Shown here one piece after another: positions 9,300-17,628 of a DNA stretch of 64,000 bases. Origin of the DNA: Acinetobacter marinus (lineage in GTDB: Bacteria; Pseudomonadota; Gammaproteobacteria; Pseudomonadales; Moraxellaceae); NCBI RefSeq assembly GCF_900096915.1, contig NZ_FMYK01000002.1, positions 124,001-188,000 on the forward strand, in the 5' to 3' direction. Under the pieces are notes generated by a model, which had not been told where the DNA came from, did not search any database, and worked only from the letters and a program-made list of their open reading frames with translations. The position numbers were made by a program, and so were the translations under genes. Within the stretch, counting starts at the first letter, position 1. Each line of letters opens with the position of its first letter.

Positions 9300-10382
9300 A
9301 TGCGTAGAACTCACTCTAAAACTCGACAAGCGATGACTCGACTGACGCTGGCACTCGCCACGATGGTCTCATGTCATTATAGTTTTGCTGAAATTTATAT
9401 GCAGCAAAACCCATCTAGCAATGCCAATATTGCTTGGTCTGACTCGCAGGCCAGTCAATTTTTAAGTAATGATGAACCCGCAGCGCAAGTAACGACGCAG
9501 GTGACACGCTCGCAACCACAAGTGAGAAAATCATCAACGATCGTGCTCAACAATAGCACGCTGGCAAACAAATATCCAACGTCAACAAGCAATTACAGCA
9601 ACGCATCGTATAGTAGCTACAGCTCGTCGCAACCGAGTGTCAATGCCAAAGCGGCGTTGGTGATGGATGCACAAACGGGTGAAGTGCTGTACGGTAAGAA
9701 TGCCAATACGGCACGTTCGATTGCCTCGATCACCAAGCTGATGACAGCAGTGGTGATCTCTGATGCACGTTTGGACATGTCTGAGAAAATCACACTACAA
9801 CCGATCGACTTTGCGGGTGCAGCAGGTAAAAACTCAAGCTCAACGCTTCGTGCAGGCGATACGCTGAATCGTGCGGAGGCTTTACTTTTTGCCTTGATGA
9901 AATCTGAAAATCCAGCGGCTGCGGCGCTTGGACGCACCTATCCAGGTGGCAAGAGTGCTTTTGTGGCGGCGATGAATGCCAAAGCCCGTGAGCTTGGCAT
10001 GCATTCTTCACATTTTTCTGAAGCGACGGGTCTTGATCCATCAAACCAAGCCTCTGCACGTGATCTTGGTATTTTGGTCAGTGCGGCGTCACAATATGGC
10101 TTGATTCGCCAGTTCTCAACCACGCCACATTATGACTTCAATCTTGGCTATCGTGTATTGAAATCGAACAACACCAACGCTTTGGTGCGTAACGGTACTT
10201 GGAATATTAATATTTCAAAAACTGGCTTTATCAATGAAGCGGGGCGCTGTGTAGTAATGCATACGACTGTCAACCAACGTCCAGCGATTGTGGTCTTGCT
10301 TGGTGCATCGAGTAGCTCGGCACGAACCAATGACGCCAATAAATTGTTGACTTGGGTCAGCCATTTACCAAAACGTATCTAA
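9300..10382 (+). CDS. pbpG: D-alanyl-D-alanine endopeptidase (PBP7/8 type)
   Basis: Periplasmic low-molecular-weight penicillin-binding protein of the S11 family, which cuts D-Ala-meso-DAP cross-links in peptidoglycan. 360 residues from ATG 9300, which follows AAAGG by eight bases (a GTG at 9294 is in frame but less likely). A signal peptide covers about 1-30 (LTLALATMVSCHYSFA), then a long Ser/Thr/Asn/Gln-rich linker (about 35-115, with a run SNYSNASYSSYSSS). The catalytic triad motifs are intact: SITK (143-146), SEN (about 200) and KTG (about 305). The linker is unusual for PBP7 and may tether or extend the domain. A strong terminator follows. DacA/DacB-type carboxypeptidases are the main alternative; the short C-terminus after KTG favours PBP7. 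Confidence 0.9.
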   Translation: MRRTHSKTRQAMTRLTLALATMVSCHYSFAEIYMQQNPSSNANIAWSDSQASQFLSNDEPAAQVTTQVTRSQPQVRKSSTIVLNNSTLANKYPTSTSNYSNASYSSYSSSQPSVNAKAALVMDAQTGEVLYGKNANTARSIASITKLMTAVVISDARLDMSEKITLQPIDFAGAAGKNSSSTLRAGDTLNRAEALLFALMKSENPAAAALGRTYPGGKSAFVAAMNAKARELGMHSSHFSEATGLDPSNQASARDLGILVSAASQYGLIRQFSTTPHYDFNLGYRVLKSNNTNALVRNGTWNINISKTGFINEAGRCVVMHTTVNQRPAIVVLLGASSSSARTNDANKLLTWVSHLPKRI

Positions 10383-10406
10383 CGATTACTGAGTTTGTAA
10401 GTTTTT

Positions 10407-10435
10407 AAAATCCCAAGTTGATGCTTGGGATTTTT
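10407..10435. terminator. rho-independent terminator after pbpG
   Basis: Perfect 11-bp stem (AAAATCCCAAG / CTTGGGATTTT) with loop TTGATG and flanking A and T runs, so it can work in both directions, ending pbpG on the plus strand and the hypothetical gene at 10449 on the minus strand. Confidence 0.9.
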
Positions 10436-10448
10436 AATTTGCATTGAT

Positions 10449-11039
10449 TTAATTTTCTAAAGTAGTTATATCAGTTTCCGTCATTGGAAAAATGATATTT
10501 TCAGGGAAGTCTGGGAAAAATTCTTGAAAGTCCTCAGGACTGATCGCTTCATGATATTCAAAAAAATACCATCGATCACTGTCGGTTTTTCGAACCCAAA
10601 TATCAGTTAAGTTTTTAAGTGTTGTTGTGACCTCATCAGATGTAAACGATATATCTAGAGTAATTAAGCATAATTCTTGGTCGTTTAGGATGAAATTGGC
10701 AAATGGCTGATGTACAGCATAGGTAGTCTCCATTTTATCATCGAAAGCACTTTTAAGATCTGCAGTGGCTTGATCAGATGGAATCCATGCGTCTAGATAA
10801 TATGTCTGCTTGGGATGATTTTTTTGAAATAGCCGTGTGTAATCGTATTGGTTTAAGTGGTTTTGTAAGTCTTCAAATTGTTGATGATCAAAAATATCTT
10901 TTTTAACTGCATATATATTTTTGATTTTTGCCATGTCTTTGCTACAGCGCAATTGTTCATCGGCATGACTGAGCTGTATCGCCATCACCCATACCATTAC
11001 GCAACAAAGACGTTTGATTCCTTGTTTCATATTAGCCAT
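10449..11039 (-). CDS. exported hypothetical protein
   Basis: 196 residues with an N-terminal signal peptide (hydrophobic core about LCCVMVWVMAIQL, cleavage near SHA-DE). The mature part is acidic and aromatic-rich, with no motif I recognise. ATG 11039 has AAGAG seven bases upstream and overlaps the end of the preceding nucleotidyltransferase gene by 8 bases; the second ATG at 11030 is also possible. The overlap implies co-translation. Two cysteines (CSKD after the cleavage site, and LCLITL) could form a disulphide in the periplasm. The sequence is more AT-rich than the flanking housekeeping genes. Function unknown. Confidence 0.7.
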   Translation of the reverse strand: MANMKQGIKRLCCVMVWVMAIQLSHADEQLRCSKDMAKIKNIYAVKKDIFDHQQFEDLQNHLNQYDYTRLFQKNHPKQTYYLDAWIPSDQATADLKSAFDDKMETTYAVHQPFANFILNDQELCLITLDISFTSDEVTTTLKNLTDIWVRKTDSDRWYFFEYHEAISPEDFQEFFPDFPENIIFPMTETDITTLEN

Positions 11040-11796
11040 AAAAATGCTCTTTAAGATGCACGCTATATTCAGTGAGATATTGCTGCAATCGGGTTAAATC
11101 ATTATTTGACTCAATAGCCTGCTGATTCAGGTGTTCGATTTTATGTTGGAGCAATGTCAAAATCTGCTGTTGTTCTTGTTCAGGCACTTGAGCTTTTTCA
11201 CGTTGTTGCTTCTTGACCTCTAAATAATCCTCTGCCCAATGACGCAAAGGATCATTTTGCTTTATTTGCGCAAATAAGTTGGTAATCAACAGCTCAGGCA
11301 TGATCTGCTGTGTGGCAAGCTCGGCGGACATCAGTCCACGAATCGAGTAAAACACTTTTTTATAGGTAAAATTATCGGCGCTTTGCATGACGTGCATACC
11401 ACCTTTTGCCAAAGACAGATAGTGATGATAAAGCGCTTTGTAATCAATGCGTTCAAGCAAACCCGTTTGAAAGATCTGCCATTCTGGAAAGACATTGAAA
11501 TAGACAATATGCGCTCGTACCCACTCCAGCACTGTGGGATTACTTTTTGCCAGTAGACCAAACATTTTGTTTAGGTCATAAGACACAAAATCAAAGTCAC
11601 CATCCATGATTTCGATCAAGTCACGATGTTTGCGGTAGTCATAATATTGTGCTTTGGATGGTAGGTGAAAGCCTCGCACATCATAGTCGCTATCAGGACT
11701 TGCCATGCCCCACAGACGGCTACCACTTTCGATATAAAACAGTGGAATATCATCACGTTGTTGAAACAGGTTTTGAATTTCGAGTTCGATATTCAT
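11032..11796 (-). CDS. predicted nucleotidyltransferase (COG3541-like)
   Basis: 254 residues. The N-terminal part carries the polymerase-beta-type nucleotidyltransferase signature: GSRLWG (about residues 25-30) followed by the metal-binding pair in SPDSDYDVRG, with a third acidic position likely in DFDFVSYDL. The C-terminal half is helical and charged (EKAQVPEQEQQQILTLLQHK). Members of this group are widespread, including in phages, and most lack a known substrate; tRNA repair or nucleotide transfer has been suggested for relatives. It is followed directly by the overlapping exported-protein gene. The catalytic motif looks intact. Confidence 0.8.
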   Translation of the reverse strand: MNIELEIQNLFQQRDDIPLFYIESGSRLWGMASPDSDYDVRGFHLPSKAQYYDYRKHRDLIEIMDGDFDFVSYDLNKMFGLLAKSNPTVLEWVRAHIVYFNVFPEWQIFQTGLLERIDYKALYHHYLSLAKGGMHVMQSADNFTYKKVFYSIRGLMSAELATQQIMPELLITNLFAQIKQNDPLRHWAEDYLEVKKQQREKAQVPEQEQQQILTLLQHKIEHLNQQAIESNNDLTRLQQYLTEYSVHLKEHFYG

Positions 11797-11850
11797 CGAT
11801 GGATTTTGCTCCTAATATTTCTACGGATTTAACAGCTGTTTATTTTTCCG

Positions 11851-12459
11851 CTATTTATTTTGTTCGAGTAGCACTTGTTTGCTGACTTGCCATTGTCCTT
11901 TTTGATACTGCACGGTGTATTTAAATTTATTGGCGGGGAAATTGTTGCCTGAATCCTTACCCCCATATTTATCGTCGGCATAGTTCCACGAGATGATTTC
12001 AAAGGTGTCAGCAGAAAGTTGTTTCATCGACTCGAGGAAGCGGAAATTAATATCAGCCGACAGTGCAGAGCCAAAAGCACGGTCATTGATGACCATAAAC
12101 GGTTTGTAGGATGACTGCTTTTCGACTGTAGAGACATGATATGACCACGTGCCACTGCCACCATCACAGCCCATGTCACCCCCCCAGAGCACAAAGTAGG
12201 TTACACTGCCTCGCTGTTGATCTCGCTCAACCTGATAAACATCGTCGATGTCGGTCAAGTGTTGTGGGTAATTATTCTTATCTAAAGTGGTGGTACATGC
12301 GCTAACTTCAACATGCTTTTTGATGAGTTGTAGGACTTGTGCTTTTTCAGCATTTTGACTTTTGGTGGCTTGACTTTTGGCAGCAGCAGGTTGGAGGAAT
12401 ACGAGATTTGCCAAGATGAGTGCTTGGCAGGTCATCAGTGTGCGTAAAGTTGTTTTCAT
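11851..12459 (-). CDS. exported hypothetical protein
   Basis: 202 residues beginning MKTTLRTLMTCQALILANLV, a classical signal peptide with cleavage after PAAA. The ATG at 12459 is preferred to one six codons upstream because AAGGA lies 6-7 bases before it. The mature protein has two or three cysteines (VSACTTT, DMGCDGGSGTW) that may pair, and ends in a basic segment (QYQKGQWQVSKQVLLEQNK). The tail resembles secreted proteins that end in a short beta-strand module. No enzyme motif seen; function unknown. Same strand as, but 54 bases from, the nucleotidyltransferase gene. Confidence 0.75.
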   Translation of the reverse strand: MKTTLRTLMTCQALILANLVFLQPAAAKSQATKSQNAEKAQVLQLIKKHVEVSACTTTLDKNNYPQHLTDIDDVYQVERDQQRGSVTYFVLWGGDMGCDGGSGTWSYHVSTVEKQSSYKPFMVINDRAFGSALSADINFRFLESMKQLSADTFEIISWNYADDKYGGKDSGNNFPANKFKYTVQYQKGQWQVSKQVLLEQNK

Positions 12460-12558
12460 GTGTTGTCCTTTTTTCAAAATTCTTTTGCTCTACTTTAGCA
12501 TAGTCTGTTGTTGAATCAGTAAGCGTTATCAATCATCGACAATTCTTCATCAGTATCG

Positions 12559-13644
12559 CTAGTCGGCATAGCAACAAGGCACTTGCTTCCATTGTCCATT
12601 TGGCATTTTTTGATACAGAATCCCTTGTCCAAAATTGAGCTGTTGCTTTTGTGGATAGCGTGTTGGTCGTCCGTCGAGGTGATCCCATTGCGTCGATTTA
12701 ACGAATTGTTGCTGTGTGGGATCGTAGCGGAAAAACAGCATCACATCATCCTCAACCCGCTCGCCTACATCTAAAATCAAATCAAAATAGCCGTCATAAT
12801 CCAGATCGGCATAATTCACTGCATAATCATTTGCTTTAAAGCCAGTCAATGTTTGTTTTACTGCATCATGATTGCGCTTATCGATGACCTCAATCTTGGT
12901 AATCCATGCACGATGCCATTCAGGGTCTTCCACACCATAAAACTTAAAATTCAGCAGGGGACGATGATCAATGGGAATCGCTGGCTTGAAAGTCACTTTG
13001 CGTGTTGTATTTTCATAGTGATTGATCATGGTGGCGAGAAAACGATTTTGAGTAATATCCAAAGTGCCTTGGAGTTGATATTCAGGTGTCGCCTCATAGC
13101 TCAGCTCGGGATTAAAAGATTTTAGTTTAATTTCTAGCCCTTTTTGAAAACCCTCAAAAGACACACCACCACGCTTGGTCAGGTAAAACAACGTGCCATT
13201 GGGATTCCATTTGCCTGTATAGAGGTTTAAAAAATATAAACCATCCGTTGAAATCCAATCCCGTTCAGTGGTCAACTTTACTTCGGTTAAGGCTTTGACG
13301 GGTTGTTGATCTATGCTTGACGGTGCGTGATGCGCTGAGTCGGGTGGATTGGCATCTGACTGATTAGGATTGCTTTGATTTTCAAAGTCTGGTTTTTTAT
13401 CTATTGGCATTGATTCATCAACACTTGTCACTGACGGTGTGGCAGCAGTATTTTCTATCAGGGCAGTTGATGGTTCTGTGGTTGATGATTGTGTTGACGG
13501 TTCAGCATGAATCAGGCGTTGGAGTTGTGTCTGAAGCTGGCTATGTAGCGGAGAAACGGCGGGTTGAGTGAATAAAAAGAACAACGCAGTACAGCCTATC
13601 GTAAAGATCAGGATGAATGTACTGATGATGACTTTTTTGCTCAT
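12559..13644 (-). CDS. membrane-anchored hypothetical protein with a C-terminal FG-GAP-like segment
   Basis: 361 residues: an N-terminal anchor helix (KKVIISTFILIFTIGCTALFF), a disordered linker rich in Ser, Thr, Pro, Asn and Asp (about 40-120), then a folded part. The segment NYADLDYDGYFDLILDVGER resembles the calcium-loop repeats (DxDxDGxxDL) of FG-GAP and XAC2610-type proteins, suggesting Ca2+ binding. The protein is presumably periplasmic. A cysteine pair near the end (QVPCCYAD) is notable. Upstream lies a 200-base divergent intergenic region shared with the next gene. Function not assigned. Confidence 0.75.
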   Translation of the reverse strand: MSKKVIISTFILIFTIGCTALFFLFTQPAVSPLHSQLQTQLQRLIHAEPSTQSSTTEPSTALIENTAATPSVTSVDESMPIDKKPDFENQSNPNQSDANPPDSAHHAPSSIDQQPVKALTEVKLTTERDWISTDGLYFLNLYTGKWNPNGTLFYLTKRGGVSFEGFQKGLEIKLKSFNPELSYEATPEYQLQGTLDITQNRFLATMINHYENTTRKVTFKPAIPIDHRPLLNFKFYGVEDPEWHRAWITKIEVIDKRNHDAVKQTLTGFKANDYAVNYADLDYDGYFDLILDVGERVEDDVMLFFRYDPTQQQFVKSTQWDHLDGRPTRYPQKQQLNFGQGILYQKMPNGQWKQVPCCYAD

Positions 13645-13844
13645 GATGAAACTGCGCTTAGCTACAGATGTATTGATTAAACCTGAATGTGGTGATCATG
13701 TTCAATAAGATTTGTTTCAAACAGTGTGAAATAGAATATGATCTAAGGAAAGCGAAATGATGAACAACCAATAACGCCAGCTCACTGTGAATAATTCGCC
13801 GTGAATCACTCAGCGATGGAAAGCCCGATAATGGAAATCTAAAC

Positions 13845-14555
13845 ATGAAAAACAGAACCATGAAAATCAGAGCAATGCAAAGCAAATATAAAGTGCAGTG
13901 GATCATCTGGCTGATCCTTGTGGTCGTCGTGCTGATCGGAACAGTGTTGTTTAAAATCTCTGTGGTGGTCAACACAGTCCATCTCAAACTTAGCCCACAG
14001 CAAACGGCTGAGGTGCAGATTTTTCGGCTTTTTCCTGCGTCGCTGTATATGCAGTTGGCTTTCCAGCGGATACCAAGGGAACGCCCTGAATTGGGGAAAT
14101 TTAGTACCCGAGCTGATTCGGATGCGCAAAGTGCACAATTATTCTTTGATCAGCCAGGAGCGCCTGTGAAGCTCCTTGTGCAGTCGCCAGAACAGCAGAT
14201 GGTCTTTGAGGCGACACCTGTCAGTAGTCGTTCGCAAGATACCTTGCGACGTGATCTGTTGCCATATGTCGATGATGGCGATCCACATGCAATGACTTGG
14301 CGTAACCGTCAAAATTTTGCCTTGCCGTCTGGGCGAACCACACTCAAAGTGACGGTGATCGATGTTGGTGAGAAAATTCAAGGTGAAGACATTGTGCTTG
14401 AGATTGAGCCACCGCTGAGCATTAAATGGGTTCAGGAAAATTATGGTGTGCTGTGGTGGTTTATGTTTTGGCAGTTTTATGCGGGCATACTTTTGCTGTA
14501 TGGTGCGGTGCTGTATTATTTTTCTAAGCCATTTGTTAAATCAACGGCGGAGTGA
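13845..14555 (+). CDS. bitopic membrane protein (hypothetical)
   Basis: 236 residues with one helix near each end: VQWIIWLILVVVVLIGTVLF (about 18-37) and WWFMFWQFYAGILLLYGAVL (about 202-222). The region between (about 45-195) is predicted soluble, on the periplasmic side given the basic N-terminus. ATGs at 13845, 13860 and 13875 are all in frame; none has a clear ribosome binding site, so the start is uncertain. No motif recognised. Convergent with the AbiH-family gene downstream, from which a terminator separates it. Confidence 0.7.
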   Translation: MKNRTMKIRAMQSKYKVQWIIWLILVVVVLIGTVLFKISVVVNTVHLKLSPQQTAEVQIFRLFPASLYMQLAFQRIPRERPELGKFSTRADSDAQSAQLFFDQPGAPVKLLVQSPEQQMVFEATPVSSRSQDTLRRDLLPYVDDGDPHAMTWRNRQNFALPSGRTTLKVTVIDVGEKIQGEDIVLEIEPPLSIKWVQENYGVLWWFMFWQFYAGILLLYGAVLYYFSKPFVKSTAE

Positions 14556-14573
14556 GTTTGATTGTAATAATTA

Positions 14574-14599
14574 GACCAAACGAAATGTTTGGCTTTTTT
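14574..14599. terminator. rho-independent terminator between convergent genes
   Basis: Short GC stem CCAAAC / GTTTGG with loop GAAAT, followed by CTTTTTT, just after the stop of the membrane-protein gene on the plus strand. Confidence 0.75.
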
Positions 14600-14610
14600 A
14601 TGAATGAATT

Positions 14611-16023
14611 TTAAACAGTTTTGATCTCGGGATTTGACGCAAACATGAGCCACCCTTTTTTCATCCACTTTTCGACATGATCTTTGCCCAGTATTCGTAG
14701 TAAATTGTTTAGTAAAGCAAACTTTGCAGGTTTATTGAAAAAGTACACAATGATGCGCACATTGCGATCTATGTCATTATTTAAGCTGAACAGGTCAATT
14801 ATGTAATCTTTATCAGAAACATCTAGGGAGTGCCCCCAAATGTAGAAAGTAAGATTTAGAGATCGTGTTTCTTGAGTTTGTCTTAATCTTATTCTTTCTC
14901 CTCTAGACCGAATTTCTGTAGCATAACCACTGCTAATGCTTTCTTTTAAAATGTTAATGTTGCGATCAGTTTCATTAATCCAGTTTCTATAATTATCTAA
15001 GAATAAATAGTCGGTATCTTTAAAAAGTTTTTGATGGTATTTGGTGAATCCATAAGCTTTCAAGCTTCTCAAACATTCATGTTCTAAATCAGAAATGCCT
15101 AAGACAATATTTTGGTTTTCCCCACAACTACCGTGTAAATATTCAGTTTCTGTAGAGTTGTGGATTCTTTGATACGTATTCGTATAATTAAAAGAATAAA
15201 TTTTATCTGGATAAACCCACTGTTCATTGCTTATTTGTAGTTGAGTTTGAGGTTGTAGTTGATTGACTACAAGCAATAAATATTGGTCAAAAATATCAAT
15301 AAACTCATCAAGCTGATTGTTCAAGTACCCTAAGAAGCATGTTGGATTAAATCCGAATTCTATTTTTGCTCCGTGACAGAAAATCGGATTAATATTATTT
15401 CTTTTTACAAGCTTTGAAGATCCATCTAAATGGATTGAGCGTCTAGAGTATTCTTCTAGTGCAAAGAAGTTAAAGAAACCGAGAGTTTTTAACTCCTTTT
15501 TTAGCAAATTTCCGTTTCTATCAAGGTTAAAGTATTCATGATACTTCGATGAATTTTCTAACTTCTCAATTTCAACTATGCAGTTGGCTAGTGAATTCAG
15601 TACTTCTTCAATTTTTTGCTCAAAATCAATCCATGTATTAATTTCCTCTACATGATTTTTAAAATATTGATACCAGTTATTGAGTTTTAAACGATATTGA
15701 AGTTTCACAACGTCTTGAGATGATAAGATGATTTGATCAGTAAGATAGAATTCTTTAGTTTTTGAAATAAAGTTAGCATCACGAGTTTTGGAATATAAGC
15801 TATCAAAGTCCATCTCATATTGTGAATTATCATGATCTTTTCTTTTTTCAAAAGTTTTATCAAGAAGAGTCATCCACTCATTTACACTGTGATCTGATAA
15901 ATCGGGTGCTTTTTTTCCTGTATCAAAATCATCTATAGCTTTCATCACATCCATAAAGTGATCATATTTGGTCGGTAAGTAATGTGATAGATCGAAGCCG
16001 TTACCAACGATTAAGATATTCAT
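14611..16023 (-). CDS. AbiH-family protein (candidate phage-defence gene)
   Basis: 470 residues starting MNILIVGNGFDLSHYLPTKY, the diagnostic N-terminus of the AbiH family (bacteriophage abortive infection, first described in Lactococcus). The family N-terminus resembles a nucleotide-binding strand-loop-helix (GNGFD). A C-terminal segment, LTFYIWGHSLDVSDKDYI, with the G-H-S-L-D element, is also typical. ATG 16023 is used; an upstream TTG would add 23 residues translated from a terminator-like region. The gene is clearly more AT-rich than both neighbours, with poly-A/T-rich codons (Asn, Lys, Ile, Phe), which fits horizontal acquisition. It stands alone: no second defence gene, integrase or transposase adjoins. 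The mechanism of AbiH is not established. Confidence 0.85.
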   Translation of the reverse strand: MNILIVGNGFDLSHYLPTKYDHFMDVMKAIDDFDTGKKAPDLSDHSVNEWMTLLDKTFEKRKDHDNSQYEMDFDSLYSKTRDANFISKTKEFYLTDQIILSSQDVVKLQYRLKLNNWYQYFKNHVEEINTWIDFEQKIEEVLNSLANCIVEIEKLENSSKYHEYFNLDRNGNLLKKELKTLGFFNFFALEEYSRRSIHLDGSSKLVKRNNINPIFCHGAKIEFGFNPTCFLGYLNNQLDEFIDIFDQYLLLVVNQLQPQTQLQISNEQWVYPDKIYSFNYTNTYQRIHNSTETEYLHGSCGENQNIVLGISDLEHECLRSLKAYGFTKYHQKLFKDTDYLFLDNYRNWINETDRNINILKESISSGYATEIRSRGERIRLRQTQETRSLNLTFYIWGHSLDVSDKDYIIDLFSLNNDIDRNVRIIVYFFNKPAKFALLNNLLRILGKDHVEKWMKKGWLMFASNPEIKTV

Positions 16024-16042
16024 TGTTATAAAATTCTCATAA

Positions 16043-16075
16043 AAAAGCGCATCACCAGATACGCTTTTAGCAATT
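16043..16075 (-). terminator. terminator downstream of the FAD-linked oxidase gene
   Basis: On the minus strand AAAAGCG ... CGCTTTTTT forms a 7-bp stem with a 12-base loop and a T run, placed after the stop at 16117 and before the AbiH gene start. It should insulate the AbiH gene from the upstream dehydrogenase transcript. Confidence 0.7.
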
Positions 16076-16116
16076 TTTGGTATGGAGTTCAATCTTTGTA
16101 GATCGAAGTGTTTAGA

Positions 16117-17526
16117 TTACAAATCAAACAATTTCCCTGGATTCATCACATTGTTTGGATCAAAGACTTGTTTTAAGGCTTTCATATAGCCGATTTCAGT
16201 GTCTGAGCGAGTGTAGTCGAGATATGGCTTTTTGGTCATGCCGACACCATGCTCCGCCGAGATTGAACCGTTATATTTCTTCACCGTTTCAAAGACATAT
16301 TTATTTACCACCTGACATTTTGCAAAGAATTCATCTTTAGACAAATCCGCAGGCTTTAAGATGTTTAAGTGTAAATTGCCATCACCAATATGCCCAAACC
16401 AACAAATCTCAAAATCAGGATAATTCTCCGTCACGATTTGGTCGATCTCAGCAATAAATGCTGGCACGTGCGTAATCAACACGGAAATGTCATTTTTATA
16501 TGGGGTAAATGGCGCAATCGACTCAGAAATGTCTTCACGTAGTCGCCATAAATTCTGCACTTGCTCAAGATTTTGACTCATCACACCATCAAGTACCCAA
16601 CCTTGTTCCATGCAGTGCTCGAACAATTCCATCGCCTTATCCATGATCGGCTCAAACGGCGCTTCAAACTCAAGCAACACGTAAAACGGACAAGTGCTTT
16701 CAAATGGACGTTGTACATGACCATTGTCGAGGACTTTTTGCATCGCCAACTCACCGAAGAACTCGAATGCAGTTAGGTCAATTTTACTTTGGAATGCATG
16801 TAATACAGGCATCACCGCATCAAAATCTGGCACACCAAGCACCAACACTTGTAAGTCTTGCGGTTGACGTTCCAGTTTGATTTCTGCTTCGGTGACGATA
16901 CCAAGCGTACCTTCACCACCGATAAATAAATGTTGTAACGCATAGCCTGTGGCATTTTTGATCATGCCTTTATTGAGATGCAGTATATCGCCCTTACCCG
17001 TGACCACAGTCAAACCGAGTACCCAGTTGCGAGTCATGCCATATTTGATGACTTTGATCCCGCCTGCATTGGTGCCGATATTGCCACCGATCTGACTTGA
17101 ACCTGCCGAGGCAAAATCCACTGGATAATACATGCCTTGCGACTCGGCGTATTCTTGCAGTTGTTCAGTGATCATGCCTGCTTGGATGTGTACCATGCGA
17201 TCGGCAGGGTAGAAGTTCAGCACCTTATTCATGCGATCAAGACTAATCACCATTTCGCCGTTTGATGCCACTGCACCCGCAGACAAGCCTGTACGCCCGC
17301 CAGATGGGGTGATGGCGATGTTGAATTGATTGGCGGTTTTGACCAATTCTGCCACTTCTTCTGTTGTTGCAGGGAAAACTACGACTGACGGGTTCGGATC
17401 AAAATGTTTGGTATGATCTTTGCCCCACGTCACCAGCGTGTCGCTATCGGTCTTAACACGTTGTTCACCAACGATATTTTGAATGGTGGTGAGAAAATCA
17501 GAAGGTAAATTGACAGAAGCATTCAT
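16117..17526 (-). CDS. FAD-binding oxidoreductase, probable D-2-hydroxyglutarate dehydrogenase
   Basis: 469 residues of the GlcD/D-lactate dehydrogenase family. The N-terminal FAD (PCMH) domain (about 35-215) shows PSGGRTGLSAGAVASNGEMV and the pyrophosphate-binding GTNAGGIKVIKYG; the C-terminal cap has the conserved HIGDGNLHLN (metal and substrate histidines) and SAEHGVG. Family members oxidise D-2-hydroxy acids (D-lactate, glycolate, D-2-hydroxyglutarate) with electron transfer to flavoprotein or quinone. Divergence from serA, about 100 bases away, favours D-2-hydroxyglutarate: in Pseudomonas this enzyme removes the D-2-hydroxyglutarate made when SerA reduces 2-oxoglutarate, pulling serine synthesis forward. 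D-lactate or glycolate activity cannot be excluded from sequence. Confidence 0.85.
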   Translation of the reverse strand: MNASVNLPSDFLTTIQNIVGEQRVKTDSDTLVTWGKDHTKHFDPNPSVVVFPATTEEVAELVKTANQFNIAITPSGGRTGLSAGAVASNGEMVISLDRMNKVLNFYPADRMVHIQAGMITEQLQEYAESQGMYYPVDFASAGSSQIGGNIGTNAGGIKVIKYGMTRNWVLGLTVVTGKGDILHLNKGMIKNATGYALQHLFIGGEGTLGIVTEAEIKLERQPQDLQVLVLGVPDFDAVMPVLHAFQSKIDLTAFEFFGELAMQKVLDNGHVQRPFESTCPFYVLLEFEAPFEPIMDKAMELFEHCMEQGWVLDGVMSQNLEQVQNLWRLREDISESIAPFTPYKNDISVLITHVPAFIAEIDQIVTENYPDFEICWFGHIGDGNLHLNILKPADLSKDEFFAKCQVVNKYVFETVKKYNGSISAEHGVGMTKKPYLDYTRSDTEIGYMKALKQVFDPNNVMNPGKLFDL

Positions 17527-17628
17527 AGTGCTAAACCCAAATATCGAGATGAAAAGACATGATAAAAAGCCAGTGGATATATGTTATCATACTGCGATTC
17601 TTTTTTTGGCCTTTGTAGCGGAGCCGTG

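Noticed and set aside
16023..16092. AbiH gene starting at an upstream TTG (about 16092)
   Set aside because: The added 23 residues cross a terminator-like hairpin, and the family begins at MNILIVGNGFD.
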